A model generated the notes under the pieces. The model saw nothing but the letters and a program-made list of their open reading frames with translations. It was not told the DNA's origin and did no database searches. The translations under genes were made by a program, and so were the position numbers. Below are positions 1 through 10,608 of a stretch of 64,000 nt of DNA, piece after piece. The stretch comes from Paraescarpia echinospica. Taxonomy: Eukaryota; Annelida; Polychaeta; Sabellida; Siboglinidae. Each line of letters opens with the position of its first letter. Within the stretch, counting starts at the first letter, position 1. The DNA is taken from assembly GCA_020002185.1 (NCBI GenBank), contig CM034533.1, positions 37,060,833-37,124,832 on the forward strand. The letters run 5' to 3'.

Positions 1-795
1 GCTGTGAAGCGCATACAAGCATGTGTCACTGAAATACAAGCTTGGATGCGCATTAATAAACTCAAACTCAATGCTGACAAAACAGAGGCTATTGTGATAT
101 GTTCGCCGCACATCAAGAACAAACTTTCTATGCCGCACATAGAAGTTGCCAATAACATCGTGCCTACTTCCACTGTGGCCAGGAACATTGGTGTTTTCTT
201 CGATGATGCCCTAAACATGAACAACCATGTACACTACATGTGTCGTGTAGCATATTTCCATCTACACAGCATTGGAAGAATTCGAAATCTTCTAGATAGG
301 AAAACGACAGAGATGATGGTGCATACTTACGTGACGTCTCGTCTTGACAATGGAAATGGCCTTCTTTACGGGATTTCTGACCATCTCCTCACCAGACTCC
401 AGAGAGTGCAAAATGCTGCAGCCCGTCTCATAACCAAAACTAAGACGCACGACCACATCACTCCTGCTCTAATTGCGCTTCATTGGTTGCCGATTAAACA
501 GCGCATCGAGTACAAACTACTCCTGCTTACGTTCCGCAGTTTGCATGGCACGTGTGCGTCGTACCTAGCGGACCTGCTAACTCGACACCAGCCCACTCGC
601 ACGTTACGCTCCGCCGACGCTCACCTGCTCAAGGTCCCGCGCAGCAAGCTTTGTACTCAAGGCGACAAAGCTTTTTCACGCGCCGCGCCACGCCTCTGGA
701 ACAATCTGCCCCTTGCCATGCGTGCTACAAACTGCCTCATCGTGTTCAAGAAGCAACTAAAGACACTTCTTTTTAAACGTGCTTTTTCTCTTTAA
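1..795 (+). pseudogene. 3' end of an L2/CR1-type non-LTR retrotransposon (reverse transcriptase C-terminus), cut by the window edge
   Basis: An open frame runs from the left edge to a TAA at about 793. It encodes the part of a non-LTR polyprotein just after the polymerase core: NKLKLNADKTE (the segment following the catalytic YADD), then a thumb region with LQRVQNAAARLI and LHWLPIKQRIEYK, and the terminal FSRAAPRLWNNLP segment that closes L2/CR1 open reading frames. The protein would help copy the element's own RNA into DNA at a nicked target. No interruption is visible in about 260 codons, but the catalytic core and endonuclease lie outside the window, so intactness is unknown. The downstream (ATT)n tail supports an L2-like assignment. 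A host gene is excluded by these family motifs. Confidence 0.88.
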
Positions 796-1120
796 ATTAT
801 ATGTGTGGACAGTGGCGAACTCCGGACTTTTCAATATCTACATTTAACTATTATTATTATTACTCTCTCTTAATTTGTCGTTTTAATTAGTATTAGTATT
901 ATTACTATCCGCATCTATTTACTATTGATATGTATATGTATGTATATGTTAATGCTTTTATTTATTTATTTTATTTATTTATATATGTTTATTTTATTTT
1001 ATAATCTTAATAGCTACATGTCATGTTTTTAGGATTGTAATGCGCCTCTGAATGGTAGTAACTGCCAGATTTATGGCGCAGAGAAATGCAGTAAATTATT
1101 ATTATTATTATTATTATTAA
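796..1120 (+). repeat. 3' UTR and (ATT)n tail of the L2/CR1-type element
   Basis: AT-rich untranslated DNA follows the stop codon and ends in a GGCGCAGAGAAATG-like stretch and then an (ATT)n run at about 1,094-1,120. The second L2-type element near 10,720-10,755 ends the same way, with GGCGC then (ATT)n. Short ATT tails of this kind are typical of L2/CR1 3' ends. No clear target-site duplication can be assigned because the 5' end is off the window. Confidence 0.75.
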
Positions 1121-1716
1121 TTGCACTGTAGACGTGTGTATTTAGTGCGGCTTTTTTATATTGTGTTTGCCCATTAAAATGTTCTGAATCAATACAAACA
1201 ACCTGTTTGTTGCAATGTATCCAAACTTATTTTTAACAATCAGTGCTGCAATACTGTGTGATGCAATAACATGTTTAACTGGTGCACTTCCAGGCATACC
1301 CGTATAGCTATGAAAGACCTTAATGTACAAGACTTAGACATAATCATTAAATACGTTGAGGAGAATTACACCTACTTCCAACGCAAACCATTGTTTGGTC
1401 AATGTACTCAACACAGCTAAAACATTTGTTGCAAAAGAGCCTGGTCAAGTAATATTTGTGTTGATATAATTATCAAAATATAATGTGGATTATATTTTAT
1501 GACGTTGCGGACATACGAAATATAATTTGGCACCTGATGTCCGTCACATGCAGAAAAATGCACATCGGTTGCTCTTTTAAAAAAGCTGTATCAGTTGTGA
1601 TTTGTATCTGAACTGCCATATTTGTATACTCAGATTTTTCCACTGTGGAAATGAGCATGTTAGAACACATTTTTTCACCAAAAATAGAGTATGGGAACTT
1701 TTTCTGCGGCCACGTG

Positions 1717-1762
<46 letters not shown>

Positions 1763-2151
1763 TCCTGCAGCATTCACAGACCAAATATGCATAACGCGCT
1801 GCCTTAGACAGACAGCTGTTTTAAACAGACAAAAGCCGTCTGCTTAAAGTTTTGAGCATTGGTTCCATGGATAATGCGTTTTCAGAGGTCGATTTTAAAG
1901 ATCATATGCAAAGGTTTCAGAAAATTACATACGTGATAACACACTGTTGTATTATGAATTTGCATTGCACAAAAACATTATTTTATTGGTTAATCCTTCA
2001 CAAATTGCGACGTCATTTTGGCTATAACTAGCATTGCAACACATAGCAAAGCACCAGCGTTTCTTAAAAGCTAACGTGTCACTGTGGAATGCAAAATGCT
2101 GAATTTGGGTGTGAAATAAGAGTGTAATGATTGATTAAGCTATTAAAATAC

Positions 2152-2154
<3 letters not shown>
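1121..2154. other. Non-coding stretch with (TA)n tracts
   Basis: No coding signal is seen on either strand. A pure (AT)n microsatellite of roughly 44 bases lies at about 1,718-1,761. A second (TA)n tract at about 2,157-2,180 abuts the left end of the giant palindromic element. The rest is AT-rich and unassigned. Confidence 0.6.
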
Positions 2155-2182
<28 letters not shown>

Positions 2183-2249
2183 GTAGTAGTAATGTAGATG
2201 GTGCAGCATGTATGTTTGGATTCGGAGTAGAGGAAGAGGGAAAAATAGT

Positions 2250-3030
2250 TCCGTTAAAAGATAGGGAAATACCCGGATGTTGACGTCATTTGTACTTGCT
2301 CCAGTCCAACTCTAATCCAAATTGGACCCATTTCGTATAGGTCTAAAAGGGGTAAGTCGGACTTTAAAAATAGGGCAAAACGTCAGTTCGATTCATTGTA
2401 AAGGTATACGACGACTTTTTGAAATCGAGGTTCCAATTTACCCCTACATTTTTAGTCCTTCAAACCCCATGTTAAAACATAGCGAAATTTACCTATATTT
2501 TTATTTTTCGAGGGTTCGATTTGCCCCAAATGTCTTCAAAAAAAACTGTCCTACCAATTTTTCCCATGTTAAACGATAGGGAATTTCCCCCATGTTAAAA
2601 AATACGTACTAAACTCCATGTTAAAGGATAGGAGATTCCAATTTACCCCAAATTATCCTCTGAAACCTGACCTACCAATTTTCTCCATGTTAAACGATAG
2701 AGAATTTACCCCATGTTAAAAGATAGGTGTTAAACCCCATGTTAAAGGATAGGAGCTTCCAATTTACCCCAAATTATCCTCTGAAACCTGTCCTACCAAT
2801 TTTCTCCATGTTAAAGGATAGGGAAATTTGTCCCATGTTAGAAGATAGGTCATCTTCTCCATGTTAAAGCATAGGAAGTTTCCCCATGTTAAAGGATAGG
2901 AGCTATTATCGTAAATGTATACGACGATATTTTGACTTGGAGGTCCCAGTTTACCCCTACTTGTTTTACCCCTACATAGCCCATGTTAAAGCATAGGGCC
3001 TAAACCTCATGTTAAAGCATAGGCCGACCT
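2250..3030 (+). repeat. Interspersed short-unit array, consensus about CCATGTTAAAGGATAGG
   Basis: A core of about 17 bp (CATGTTAAA followed by A or G, then ATAGG or CATAGG) recurs more than a dozen times, separated by variable linkers such as GAATTTACCCC and AATTTACCCCAAATTATCC. Units occur in tandem pairs. The same unit appears inverted at 13,565-13,990, and also at 5,870-5,955, 29,830-30,025 and 34,515-34,715. It behaves like a module of the palindrome arms. Confidence 0.85.
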
Positions 3031-3194
3031 ACAACACATAACCAGTGCTAAACAATGACCTACAAATCTGTAAAACACCGACATACATCATAGGTCAGAC
3101 ATATAGACTAGTGTTATTAGGTAGTGTTTAAATTCGTGTCTCTTATAAAACCCGTACTCGAGACGTGTCTGGACATGTTTGTTTGTTGCGAGCG

Positions 3195-3620
3195 TGCGCA
3201 CCCTGTATGACGTCATCAAACTGCTACGCGCAGTAATTTTGTACACGAGGTGATTTGGTCAAACAGGTAGTGATTTGGTTAGCCATCGTTTTGAACTTGC
3301 GCGCTTGGATATAACTCCATCATGTGACGTCATGGTCAGTGAGTGACGTCATGGTTCGCGCAGTAATTCTATACGCGAGGTGAGTTGGTCAAGGATGTAG
3401 TGATTCGGTTAGACATTGTTTTGAACTTGCGCATATGCAATGTAATCTCACCATATGAAGTAATATAGTGACGTCATTAAACTGGCACGCGCAGTAATTT
3501 TGTACGCGAGGTAAGTTGGTTATACAGGTAGTAATTTGGTTAGCCATCGTTTTGAACTTGCGCACTTGAATATAACCCCCATCATATTATGCTATGGTCA
3601 GTGACGTCGTGTTATAGCGA
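3195..3620 (+). repeat. Three tandem units of about 130 bp carrying CRE-like TGACGTCA sites
   Basis: Each unit contains TGACGTCA, then CGCGCAGTAATTTTGTACGC, a GTGATTTGGTTAGCCAT segment and TTTTGAACTTGCGC. TGACGTCA is seen near 3,208, 3,326, 3,343 and 3,470, with a TGACGTCG variant near 3,602. The exact 8-mer is the consensus for CREB/ATF-type bZIP factors. Whether anything binds here is unknown. Confidence 0.7.
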
Positions 3621-5504
3621 GTGGAAAATTCCCCTGTAAAATTTCAGAAGTTTCTTTGGTAATTTTTCAGCACACTACAAAACTGACGCTACAAACTAAC
3701 CGGTATAAACTGGTATAAACTTGTAATGAACGCTCTGTGTGTTGGAAGAACAGCCGGGTGTTGGTATATAACATTTATACTTACCAGCCGTATCTCACTT
3801 GAGTCGCCACTTGAAAACTGATTCCAAACTGGTTCCAAACTGTTTTGAAGTGATACTCCCTGTGCAATGTCGATTCTCGGTGACCTTGACACCAAAGTTG
3901 TCAAACATATTGTTTGAAACAGGAGCATTACAAAGTGAAGCGATATGATAGAACAGTACATGTGTATTAGCTATCATTTGTAAGAACTATATCGAACACT
4001 GGCTATAAACAAACCGGTATTATCCTTTGACCTGTAACATTAGCTAACATACGACAGTTGTACTTACCAGACTTTGTATCAATATCGAAATAGTTAACAC
4101 TCTTTTGTGAGAAGGTGGTTGGCTCTGAAAAGAACCGTTTAAATCAAAATAAACCTTCAAAAACAACTAAAACTCCTAAAACGTTACGTATGCTCCAAAA
4201 ACAGCAACGAAAGGCGCCAAGAAGACCTCCAACGCTTCAAAAACAGCCACAAAAGGGGCAAAATAAGTCGTTACGAGACGAACGAGAACGAATAAAATAA
4301 TGCACCTGGTAATGTGTATAATTTTTTTTTATAGCAGTTCGATGGAACATAAAGGTCACGTGGGTGTGCCGAAAGATTATGGATTGTAGGATAGTACATT
4401 AAGGTCACGTGGGCGTGCCGAAAGATCACCGACTTCAGAGTACAAACTACACATGCGCAGCTGGTAGATTAGAAAATTCAAGCACGGACTGCAGAGTAAA
4501 ACCCTCTTTCACCACAGACACATGACACTATAATGCAATCCGGTATAAACTGGTAACCAAGACTCTATGTGTTGGAAAAATATCCGTGTATTTGCCCCGT
4601 GTTAAAACATAGGGAATTATAAAACAGTTACTTATCTGCTAAATTAATCAAACTACCTGCTATCTGTGTAATATTTTGATCAAACCCTTTGTCATGTAAA
4701 CAAGAAGGCCTCCAAAAGAAGCGTTAATAGGTGCCAAGAATACCGTTTAAAGCATACTGAAGACACCTGGTAATGTGTATCATTTATTTTTATAACAACT
4801 CGACGGAACGTAAAGTTCACGTGGGCGTGCCGAAAGATTATGGATTGTAGAGAATATAGTTAGTGAATGTGCCGAAAGGTCACGTGGGTGTGCCGAAAGA
4901 TCACCGACTTCAGAGTACAAACGACACATGCACAGACGATAGATTAGAAAATTCAAGCACGGACTGCAGAGTAAAACCATCTTTCAACACACACACATCG
5001 TACTGTAAGCAAACTGGTTCCAAACTGATTTGAAGTGGTATTCCCTGTTCAAGTCTCATCTGTGTTTCATCTGCATCTAGAGATCAACAGTAGTGTTTCA
5101 ACCTTTTATCATGCTATCATTCTTAATCCACACGTATGTACGTATGTAAAGAAGTAAACACAATCGACGCGCTATGCGCGAGACACGATGTCAACTTGGT
5201 GGCCTTGACACCAAACTTATCGAATAAAGAATTGGTTGGAAATCTCTTTTTTGAATCAGGCGCGTAACAAAGTGAAGCGTTATGATAGAACAGTACAGGA
5301 ACATAATATCCTTACAGATAAGATGTACCAATATTTATATAGTTTACCGTATTAAGGGTCAAGTGTACAAATGCCCATTAGAACGTTTTTATCTTTATTC
5401 CACACTGTAGTGTTTAAAATCTTGCTTCTTCGGTAAAACCTTTCAAACTCGCTTCTGCCGTAAAACTCCTAACCTGGTATCAGCCTAGTGCTAATAGCCT
5501 TACA

Positions 5505-5668
5505 ATTTACAAGGCAATTGACCAAGATACACAGGTAAATTCAGGCAAATCGACCAAGATTTCAGACAAATTCAGGCAATCGACCAAGATTTCAGACAGA
5601 TTCAGGCAATCGATCAATATTTCAGACAAATTCAGGCAATCAACCAAGATTTCAGGCAAATTCAGACA
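5505..5668 (+). repeat. Minisatellite of about 30 bp, unit like GCAATCGACCAAGATTTCAG
   Basis: About five copies of a unit built from AATTCAGGCAA and TCGACCAAGATTTCAGAC run up to the start of the GT tract. The inverted counterpart at 7,056-7,510 holds roughly fifteen copies, so the two arms differ in copy number. The shared 5' edge CTAATAGCCTTACAATTTAC (about 5,495) pairs with about 7,515-7,535. Confidence 0.8.
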
Positions 5669-5692
5669 GTGTGTGTGTGTGTGTGTGTGTGC

Positions 5693-5727
<35 letters not shown>

Positions 5728-5790
5728 TGTGTATGTGTGTGTGTGTTTCCGTGTGAGTGTGTGTGTGTGTGTGTATGTGTGTGTGTGTGT
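5668..5790 (+). repeat. (GT)n microsatellite, left partner of the core
   Basis: Imperfect GT repeats of about 120 bases. They are mirrored by the longer (CA)n tract at 6,545-7,055 on the other side of the core. Cysteine/valine-rich open frames across it are artefacts of the dinucleotide repeat. Confidence 0.9.
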
Positions 5791-6545
5791 ACTAACTACT
5801 CTATCGTCGACACACTTCCGGGAATGTTAGAACTCTATTACAGTCACATGACTTGAGGTGTGACCCTGTGTTAAAAGATAAGCCGTTTTCTCCATGTTAA
5901 AAGGTAGGAGGTTGTCCCATGTTAAAGGATAGGCCATTTTCTCCGTGTTAAACGTTAACTCGATGTATCGTAAAGGAATACGACGACATTTTTAGTTTGA
6001 GGTGCCAAACATCACATACCTTCATGTCAAGAGACGATCATCTGTTCCGATTCACGTCGAACGAGGCGACCATAGGACTCGTATGTGGTATCGCTTCTTT
6101 TAACGGAAAACATATGTATATGAAGCAGCCGTCTTTACAACGTAACAATTCCATATTTTCAAATAGTGCGAGCGACCAGATACGTTATGACCTTCTCGAG
6201 AGTCGAAAAAGGAAAGACCAGAATCGTCGGAAGCACGGTATATACAGTAGTTTTCGGCATCATCTCATTTGCCTAACCAATCAGACCGAACGTACATCAC
6301 GTGACTTCCCTTAACACAAAAAGTGTGCACGTTCATGAAACAGGTGAGTGACGTGTGATGGCCCCAACGGATAGCAATGTAACTACTCAGAATAACGCCA
6401 TCTATTGGCCATGACAGATCTGTATTCGTCGACACACTTCCGGAAATGGTGAATCCGTAGAGACCGGCATAACAGGTCGTCATGACATTCAAGTAACTTC
6501 CGGTTCGACGTTACTTCCGACGTAAAGGCCCCTAGAAGAGACCGC
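5791..6545 (+). other. Core of palindromic element 1, including a segment conserved in element 2
   Basis: This unique segment lies between the mirrored GT and CA tracts. A stretch at about 6,003-6,250 is nearly identical to the complement of 31,345-31,590 in element 2. It is open in one frame in both (RDDHLF, then LVCGIASFNGKHMYM, then KRKDQNRRK) with no insertions or deletions over about 80 codons. By eye, more of the differences would change amino acids than not, so coding selection is not demonstrated. A direct repeat of CGTCGACACACTTCCGG occurs at about 5,806 and 6,428. No known protein family was recognised. It may be a cis-acting or regulatory core. Confidence 0.65.
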
Positions 6546-6650
6546 CATGCACACATACACAGACACACACACACATACACACACACTCACACAAACACAC
6601 TCACACACAATCACACACAAACGCACATACACACACACACACGCACACAG

Positions 6651-6684
<34 letters not shown>

Positions 6685-7017
6685 ACTCACACACACACAC
6701 ATATACCCACACTCACACACACACAAACACACTTACACACACTCACACAATCATAAAGACACACACACACACACTCACACAGACATACACACACACACAC
6801 AACACACACACTCACACACACACACTCACACACACACTCACACATACACACACACATACACACACTCACACACACACATACACGCACACACTCACACACA
6901 CACACTCACACACACCCACACACACTCACACACACACATACTCACACACTCGGACACTCACTCACACACACAAACACACACACAAACTACACACACACTG
7001 ACGCAGACACACACACA

Positions 7018-7055
<38 letters not shown>
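6545..7055 (-). repeat. (CA)n microsatellite, right partner of the core
   Basis: About 510 bases of imperfect CA repeat with interruptions such as CTCACA and CATACA. It is the inverted counterpart of the shorter GT tract at 5,668-5,790. Threonine/histidine-rich frames on + and Cys/Val-rich frames on - are repeat artefacts. Confidence 0.92.
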
Positions 7056-7059
<4 letters not shown>

Positions 7060-7535
7060 CTGAATTTGCCTGAAATCTTGGTCAATTGCCTGAATTTTTA
7101 TGAAATCTTGGTCGATTGCCTGAAATCTTGGTCGACTGCCTGAATTTGACTGAAATCTTGGTGGATTTGCCTGAATTTTTCTGAAATCTTGATCAATTTG
7201 CCTGAATTTGCCTGAAATCTTGGTCGATTTGCCTGAATGTGCCTTAAATCTTGGTCGATTTGCCTGAATTTGCCTGAAATATTGGTCGATTTGCCTGAAT
7301 TTGCCTGAAATATTGGTCGATTTGCCTGAATTTGCCTGAAATATTGGTCGATTTGCCTGAATTTGCCTGAAATATTGGTCGATTGCCTGAATTTGTCTGA
7401 AATCTTGGTCGATTTGCCTGAATTTGTCTGAAATCTTGGTCGATTGCCTGAATTTGTCTGAAATCTTGGTCTATTTGCCTGAATGTACCTGTATATCTTG
7501 GTCAATTGCCTTGTAAATTGTAAGGCTATTAGTAA
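7056..7535 (-). repeat. Minisatellite of about 31-33 bp, inverted partner of the 5,505-5,668 array
   Basis: About fifteen units of a TTGCCTGAATTTG plus CCTGAAATATTGGTCGA pattern. The array ends in GTAAATTGTAAGGCTATTAG, which mirrors about 5,495-5,515. Because the unit lacks stop codons in one frame, a 157-residue repetitive open frame exists on the - strand. Nothing supports it being a gene. Confidence 0.85.
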
Positions 7536-7835
7536 GGTTCCCAACGTAATATTGCCATTGATTATCGCCAAACCACTCTTTAATAACCTAGAAATTTACA
7601 TTATTTTAGTACAATTATACAGTTTTATAATATTTTATTATTTTCAATTATTTATTATTTTTATGAGATATTATCATTTTATTCTTCACCATTTTGAGGA
7701 AAGACAATGTCACCAGCATTTTTATTGTGTGTTTTATTTTTATCCTGTTCTGCTGCTTCGAGATGTCACGATTTTACGCTGTGCAAGCCACTTAGTCCCC
7801 AGCGGTCGGCTGTCATTTGAACAGTTTCTCAGTAC

Positions 7836-8960
7836 ATGAGAACACAACATTCCTTGTCACATCTTCACAGTTTGCCATGTCTTAATCTTTGCTTTAATAG
7901 AAAGTTACTGCCAATCCCCCGCTCTAAGCCAACGTTTAAATTGGCAATTATTTCACTACTAGCAGGAGATGTAAGTCTTAATCCTGGACCTGCTATCAGG
8001 CGCAATATTCGAGTAGCCACCACTAACGTTCGATCTATCCGAGACAAAACAGCCTCGCTTACTGATTTATTAACTTCCAAGACAATAGACATCCTTGCAG
8101 TCACTGAGACCTGGCTCAGACCACATGACACAGCTGCATGCATTGCGGACATTTCTCCTTCCAGTTTCACCTTCCATCATCGCTCACGTTCAGTTGGTGG
8201 TGTTGGATTTCTCGTCTCAAAACAGTTCAAAGTTAATTTGCATTCAAACCCGGATTACTCCAGCTTTGAGGCCATCTGTGCCGAAATTTCCGATTCATCT
8301 TTCTCTGCTTATTTTGTGTGCATTTATCGCCCTCCAGGACACCCTGCCCATTTCTTTGAAGAATTCCAGAATCTACTTGAAAATCTGGCAACTATTTATT
8401 CAGAATTTTATATACTCGGTGATTTTAATCTTCATCTGGACACACCTTCATCAACAACAAGTACATTTAATGACATTCTGGCATCCTATGACATGAAACA
8501 ACATGTTACCTTCTCAACACACATACATGGCCACTGGCTCGATCTCTTAATCACCCGTTCAGATTGTAACAATATTCAGACACCTACTGCTTCAGATGGT
8601 TTTTCAGACCACCACACTGTCATTGCTGATCTCAAAGTTCCTAGAATTCCCGTAGAGTCCAAACACAATGTGTTTTACCGACCGATCCATAAGATTGACA
8701 TTGCCGCATTAATGACAGACATCCTTAAATCCGACCTCATCAGTAACCCCAAAGAACATCTGTCAGTTCTGTGTCGACAGTACTGTCAAGTACTCAAAGA
8801 TTTACTTAATAAACATGCACCCCTGAGATCTAAATCTGTGTTCCAAAAGCCACATGCTCCATGGATGACTCCTGAAATTCTACAATCTAAAAAGCGCCGG
8901 CGCTATCTTGAACGTGTATGGCGCAAACCTCACGCCTTTGGACAGATCACGATATTCTAA
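7836..8960 (+). pseudogene. ORF2 N-terminus: 2A-like peptide and APE-type endonuclease
   Basis: Residues 45-52 read DVSLNPGP (7,968-7,991), preceded by hydrophobic FKLAIISLLAG. This is the arrangement of 2A-like ribosome-skipping peptides known at the start of CR1/L2 ORF2 proteins. The endonuclease follows: VATTNVRSIRDK, LAVTETWL (catalytic Glu), GGVGFLV, VCIYRPPG, LGDFNLHLD (Asp and Asn of the active site), and the closing SDHHTVIADL. It would nick target DNA for target-primed reverse transcription. The ATG at 7,836 overlaps the stop of a 118-codon upstream frame as ATGA, but that frame begins inside the minisatellite and is probably chance. The frame shifts near 8,930, so the polyprotein is broken. 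Confidence 0.85.
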
Positions 8961-9252
8961 ACAGTGTCACTACTGCAACAGACAAATGGCCAAAGCTAAA
9001 TCAAATTATTACACAAACATGGTCTCGAGTAACTCTGATAACCCACTTCAGCTATGGAACTGCATAAATCATATTTTACACAAACGGCCGCCTCCATCTC
9101 TACTTGGTCATGTGTCAGTCAAATCTCTGTGTGACTCGTTTTCTAGTCATTTCAAAGATAAAATAAGTCTTATACGTTCTGTTTTTCCATGTCACACTTT
9201 AAATACAGTAAATGTGGCTCCCACAAGTAAATTCTCCACTTGTATTGTTTGA
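8908..9252 (+). pseudogene. Linker between endonuclease and reverse transcriptase (frame-shifted)
   Basis: The frame contains KAKSNYYTNMVSSNSDNPLQLWNCIN, then SVKSLCDSFSSHFKDKI and IRSVFPC. This is the typical connector upstream of the RT domain in L2/CR1 proteins. It joins the preceding endonuclease frame by a shift near 8,935 and the following RT frame by another near 9,230-9,250. The reading frames overlap at both ends. Confidence 0.75.
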
Positions 9253-10072
9253 GCCAGCCACATTTGATGAAGTGAGGAAAATAATAATGTCCTCCCCAAA
9301 TAAGTCATGCGATCTCGATCCATTACCAACCATACTACTAAAAGCATGTCTTGACTCTTTACTTGGTACAATAACGAATATCATAAATATATCACTAAGT
9401 TCGGGTAAATTCCCAGATGATTTTAAACATGCTCATGTAAATCCTGTTCTCAAGAAGACTTCTCTGCCAAAAGATGATTTCAAAAAGTATAGGTCAATTT
9501 CTAATCTTAGCTTTATTTCTAAGATACTTGGGAAAGTCTTAGCAAGCCGTCTAAGGCGTCATATTAGCTCAACTTGTTTATCCAGTGTGCTCCAATCAGC
9601 ATACAAACAATTTCATTCTACAGAGACTGCTCTCCTAAAAGTACACAATGATTTTATATTAAACATTGATAAAGGCAAAGTAACTGCACTTACCTTGCTT
9701 GATCTGTCTGCCGCCTTTGATACCATTGATCACAACACTCTTGTGAAACGTTTATCAATGTGGTATGGCATATCTGGCACAGCACTGACCTGGTTTTCTT
9801 CATATCTAACCAATAGACATCAATGTATAAAGATAGATAATTACTTTTCAACCTCACTCCCCACTTCATGTGGCATTCCCCAGGGTTCCGTTCTTGGGCC
9901 TTTGCTTTTCACTCTCTACATTACGCCATTCAGCTCTGTAATCCAAAGTCATAACTTGGATCATCACCTTTATGCAGATGACACACAGATCTACATTTCC
10001 TTGGCCACGACCGATACAAGTCACTCTCTAAACCGACTCAACGATTGTCTCCAAGATGTTTTTTATGGATGA
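9212..10072 (+). pseudogene. Reverse transcriptase palm of the L2-type element
   Basis: Motifs appear in order: SCDLDPLPTILLK, VNPVLKK, YRSISNLSFISKILGK, SAYKQFHSTETALL, LLDLSAAFDTIDHNTL (motif A Asp), SCGIPQGSVLGPLLF (motif B), and HLYADDTQIY (catalytic YADD at about 9,970). All catalytic aspartates are present. One more frame change at about 10,050-10,072 separates it from the downstream segment. The pattern fits L2 rather than RTE or Jockey. Confidence 0.9.
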
Positions 10073-10608
10073 CCGATAGTAAATTAAAGTTAAATGCAGA
10101 CAAAACTGAATTCCTCATCATTGGTACTCCAATGCAGCGAGGTCAACTTAGCAGCATATTAGATTATTGCAATTCCCTCTTTCATAATATTGCTACCAAG
10201 GATATTGCAAAACTACAACGCGTCCAAAATTGTTTAGCAAGGGTAGTCACACAACCTCCTCGATTCTCCCGCTCAGTGCCACTTCTAGAATCACTGCATT
10301 GGCTCCCCGTGCGATATCGCACTATGTTTAAGATCTGCACAATCACCTACCAAGCCCTTTCATCCAAACAACCTAGTTATTTACATTCAATGCTCACACC
10401 GGCTAGACAAGCCAGACAACTTCGATCGTCTAGTTCGAAGTTGCTATCTGTTCCTAGAGTTAAGACAAAGGCTGGAACTCGAGCTTTTTCAGTTGCCGCG
10501 CCAACTATATGGAATTCGCTTCCCGTTAATGTTAAATTAGCAGAAAATATTGTTACATTTCGTCGTCACCTCAAAACCTATCTTTTCAATATTGCCTATC
10601 CTCCCTAG
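10045..10608 (+). pseudogene. RT C-terminal domain with an internal deletion
   Basis: It starts with DSKLKLNADKTEFLIIGTP, then jumps straight to LSSILDYCNSLFHNI. The region normally between them (about 100 residues, as in the homologous frame at 60-400) is missing. It then continues with KLQRVQNCLARVVTQ, LHWLPVRYRTMFKI, FSVAAPTIWNSLPV and a short terminal helix. The junction at about 10,140 is in frame, so this looks like a clean deletion. Confidence 0.85.

Larger units (their letters stand above)
2155..5480 (+). repeat. Left arm of palindromic element 1
   Basis: The order from outside in is: an array of short CATGTTAAAGGATAGG-like units (about 2,250-3,030); about three units of roughly 130 bp with CRE-like TGACGTCA and GCGCAGTAATTTTGTACGCGAGG (about 3,195-3,620); a mixed region with GGTATAAACTGGTATAAAC; E-box repeats TCACGTGGG (4,350-4,890); and an inner edge around TTAGAACGTTTTTATC (about 5,385). 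All modules recur inverted in the right arm. Only short, unsupported frames are present. Confidence 0.85.

Noticed and set aside
1497..1847. Ile/Tyr-repeat frames across (TA)n tracts
   Set aside because: Translations of a dinucleotide repeat in more than one frame and strand; not genes.
7098..7571. 157-codon repetitive frame (RQIQANRP type) on -
   Set aside because: It is the translation of a stop-free minisatellite and overlaps the retrotransposon junction. There is no domain and no start context.
7483..7839. 118-codon frame ending ATGA into the 2A-endonuclease ORF, suggestive of ORF1-ORF2 coupling
   Set aside because: It begins within palindrome minisatellite DNA outside the retrotransposon and has no ORF1 features; the overlap is probably coincidence.
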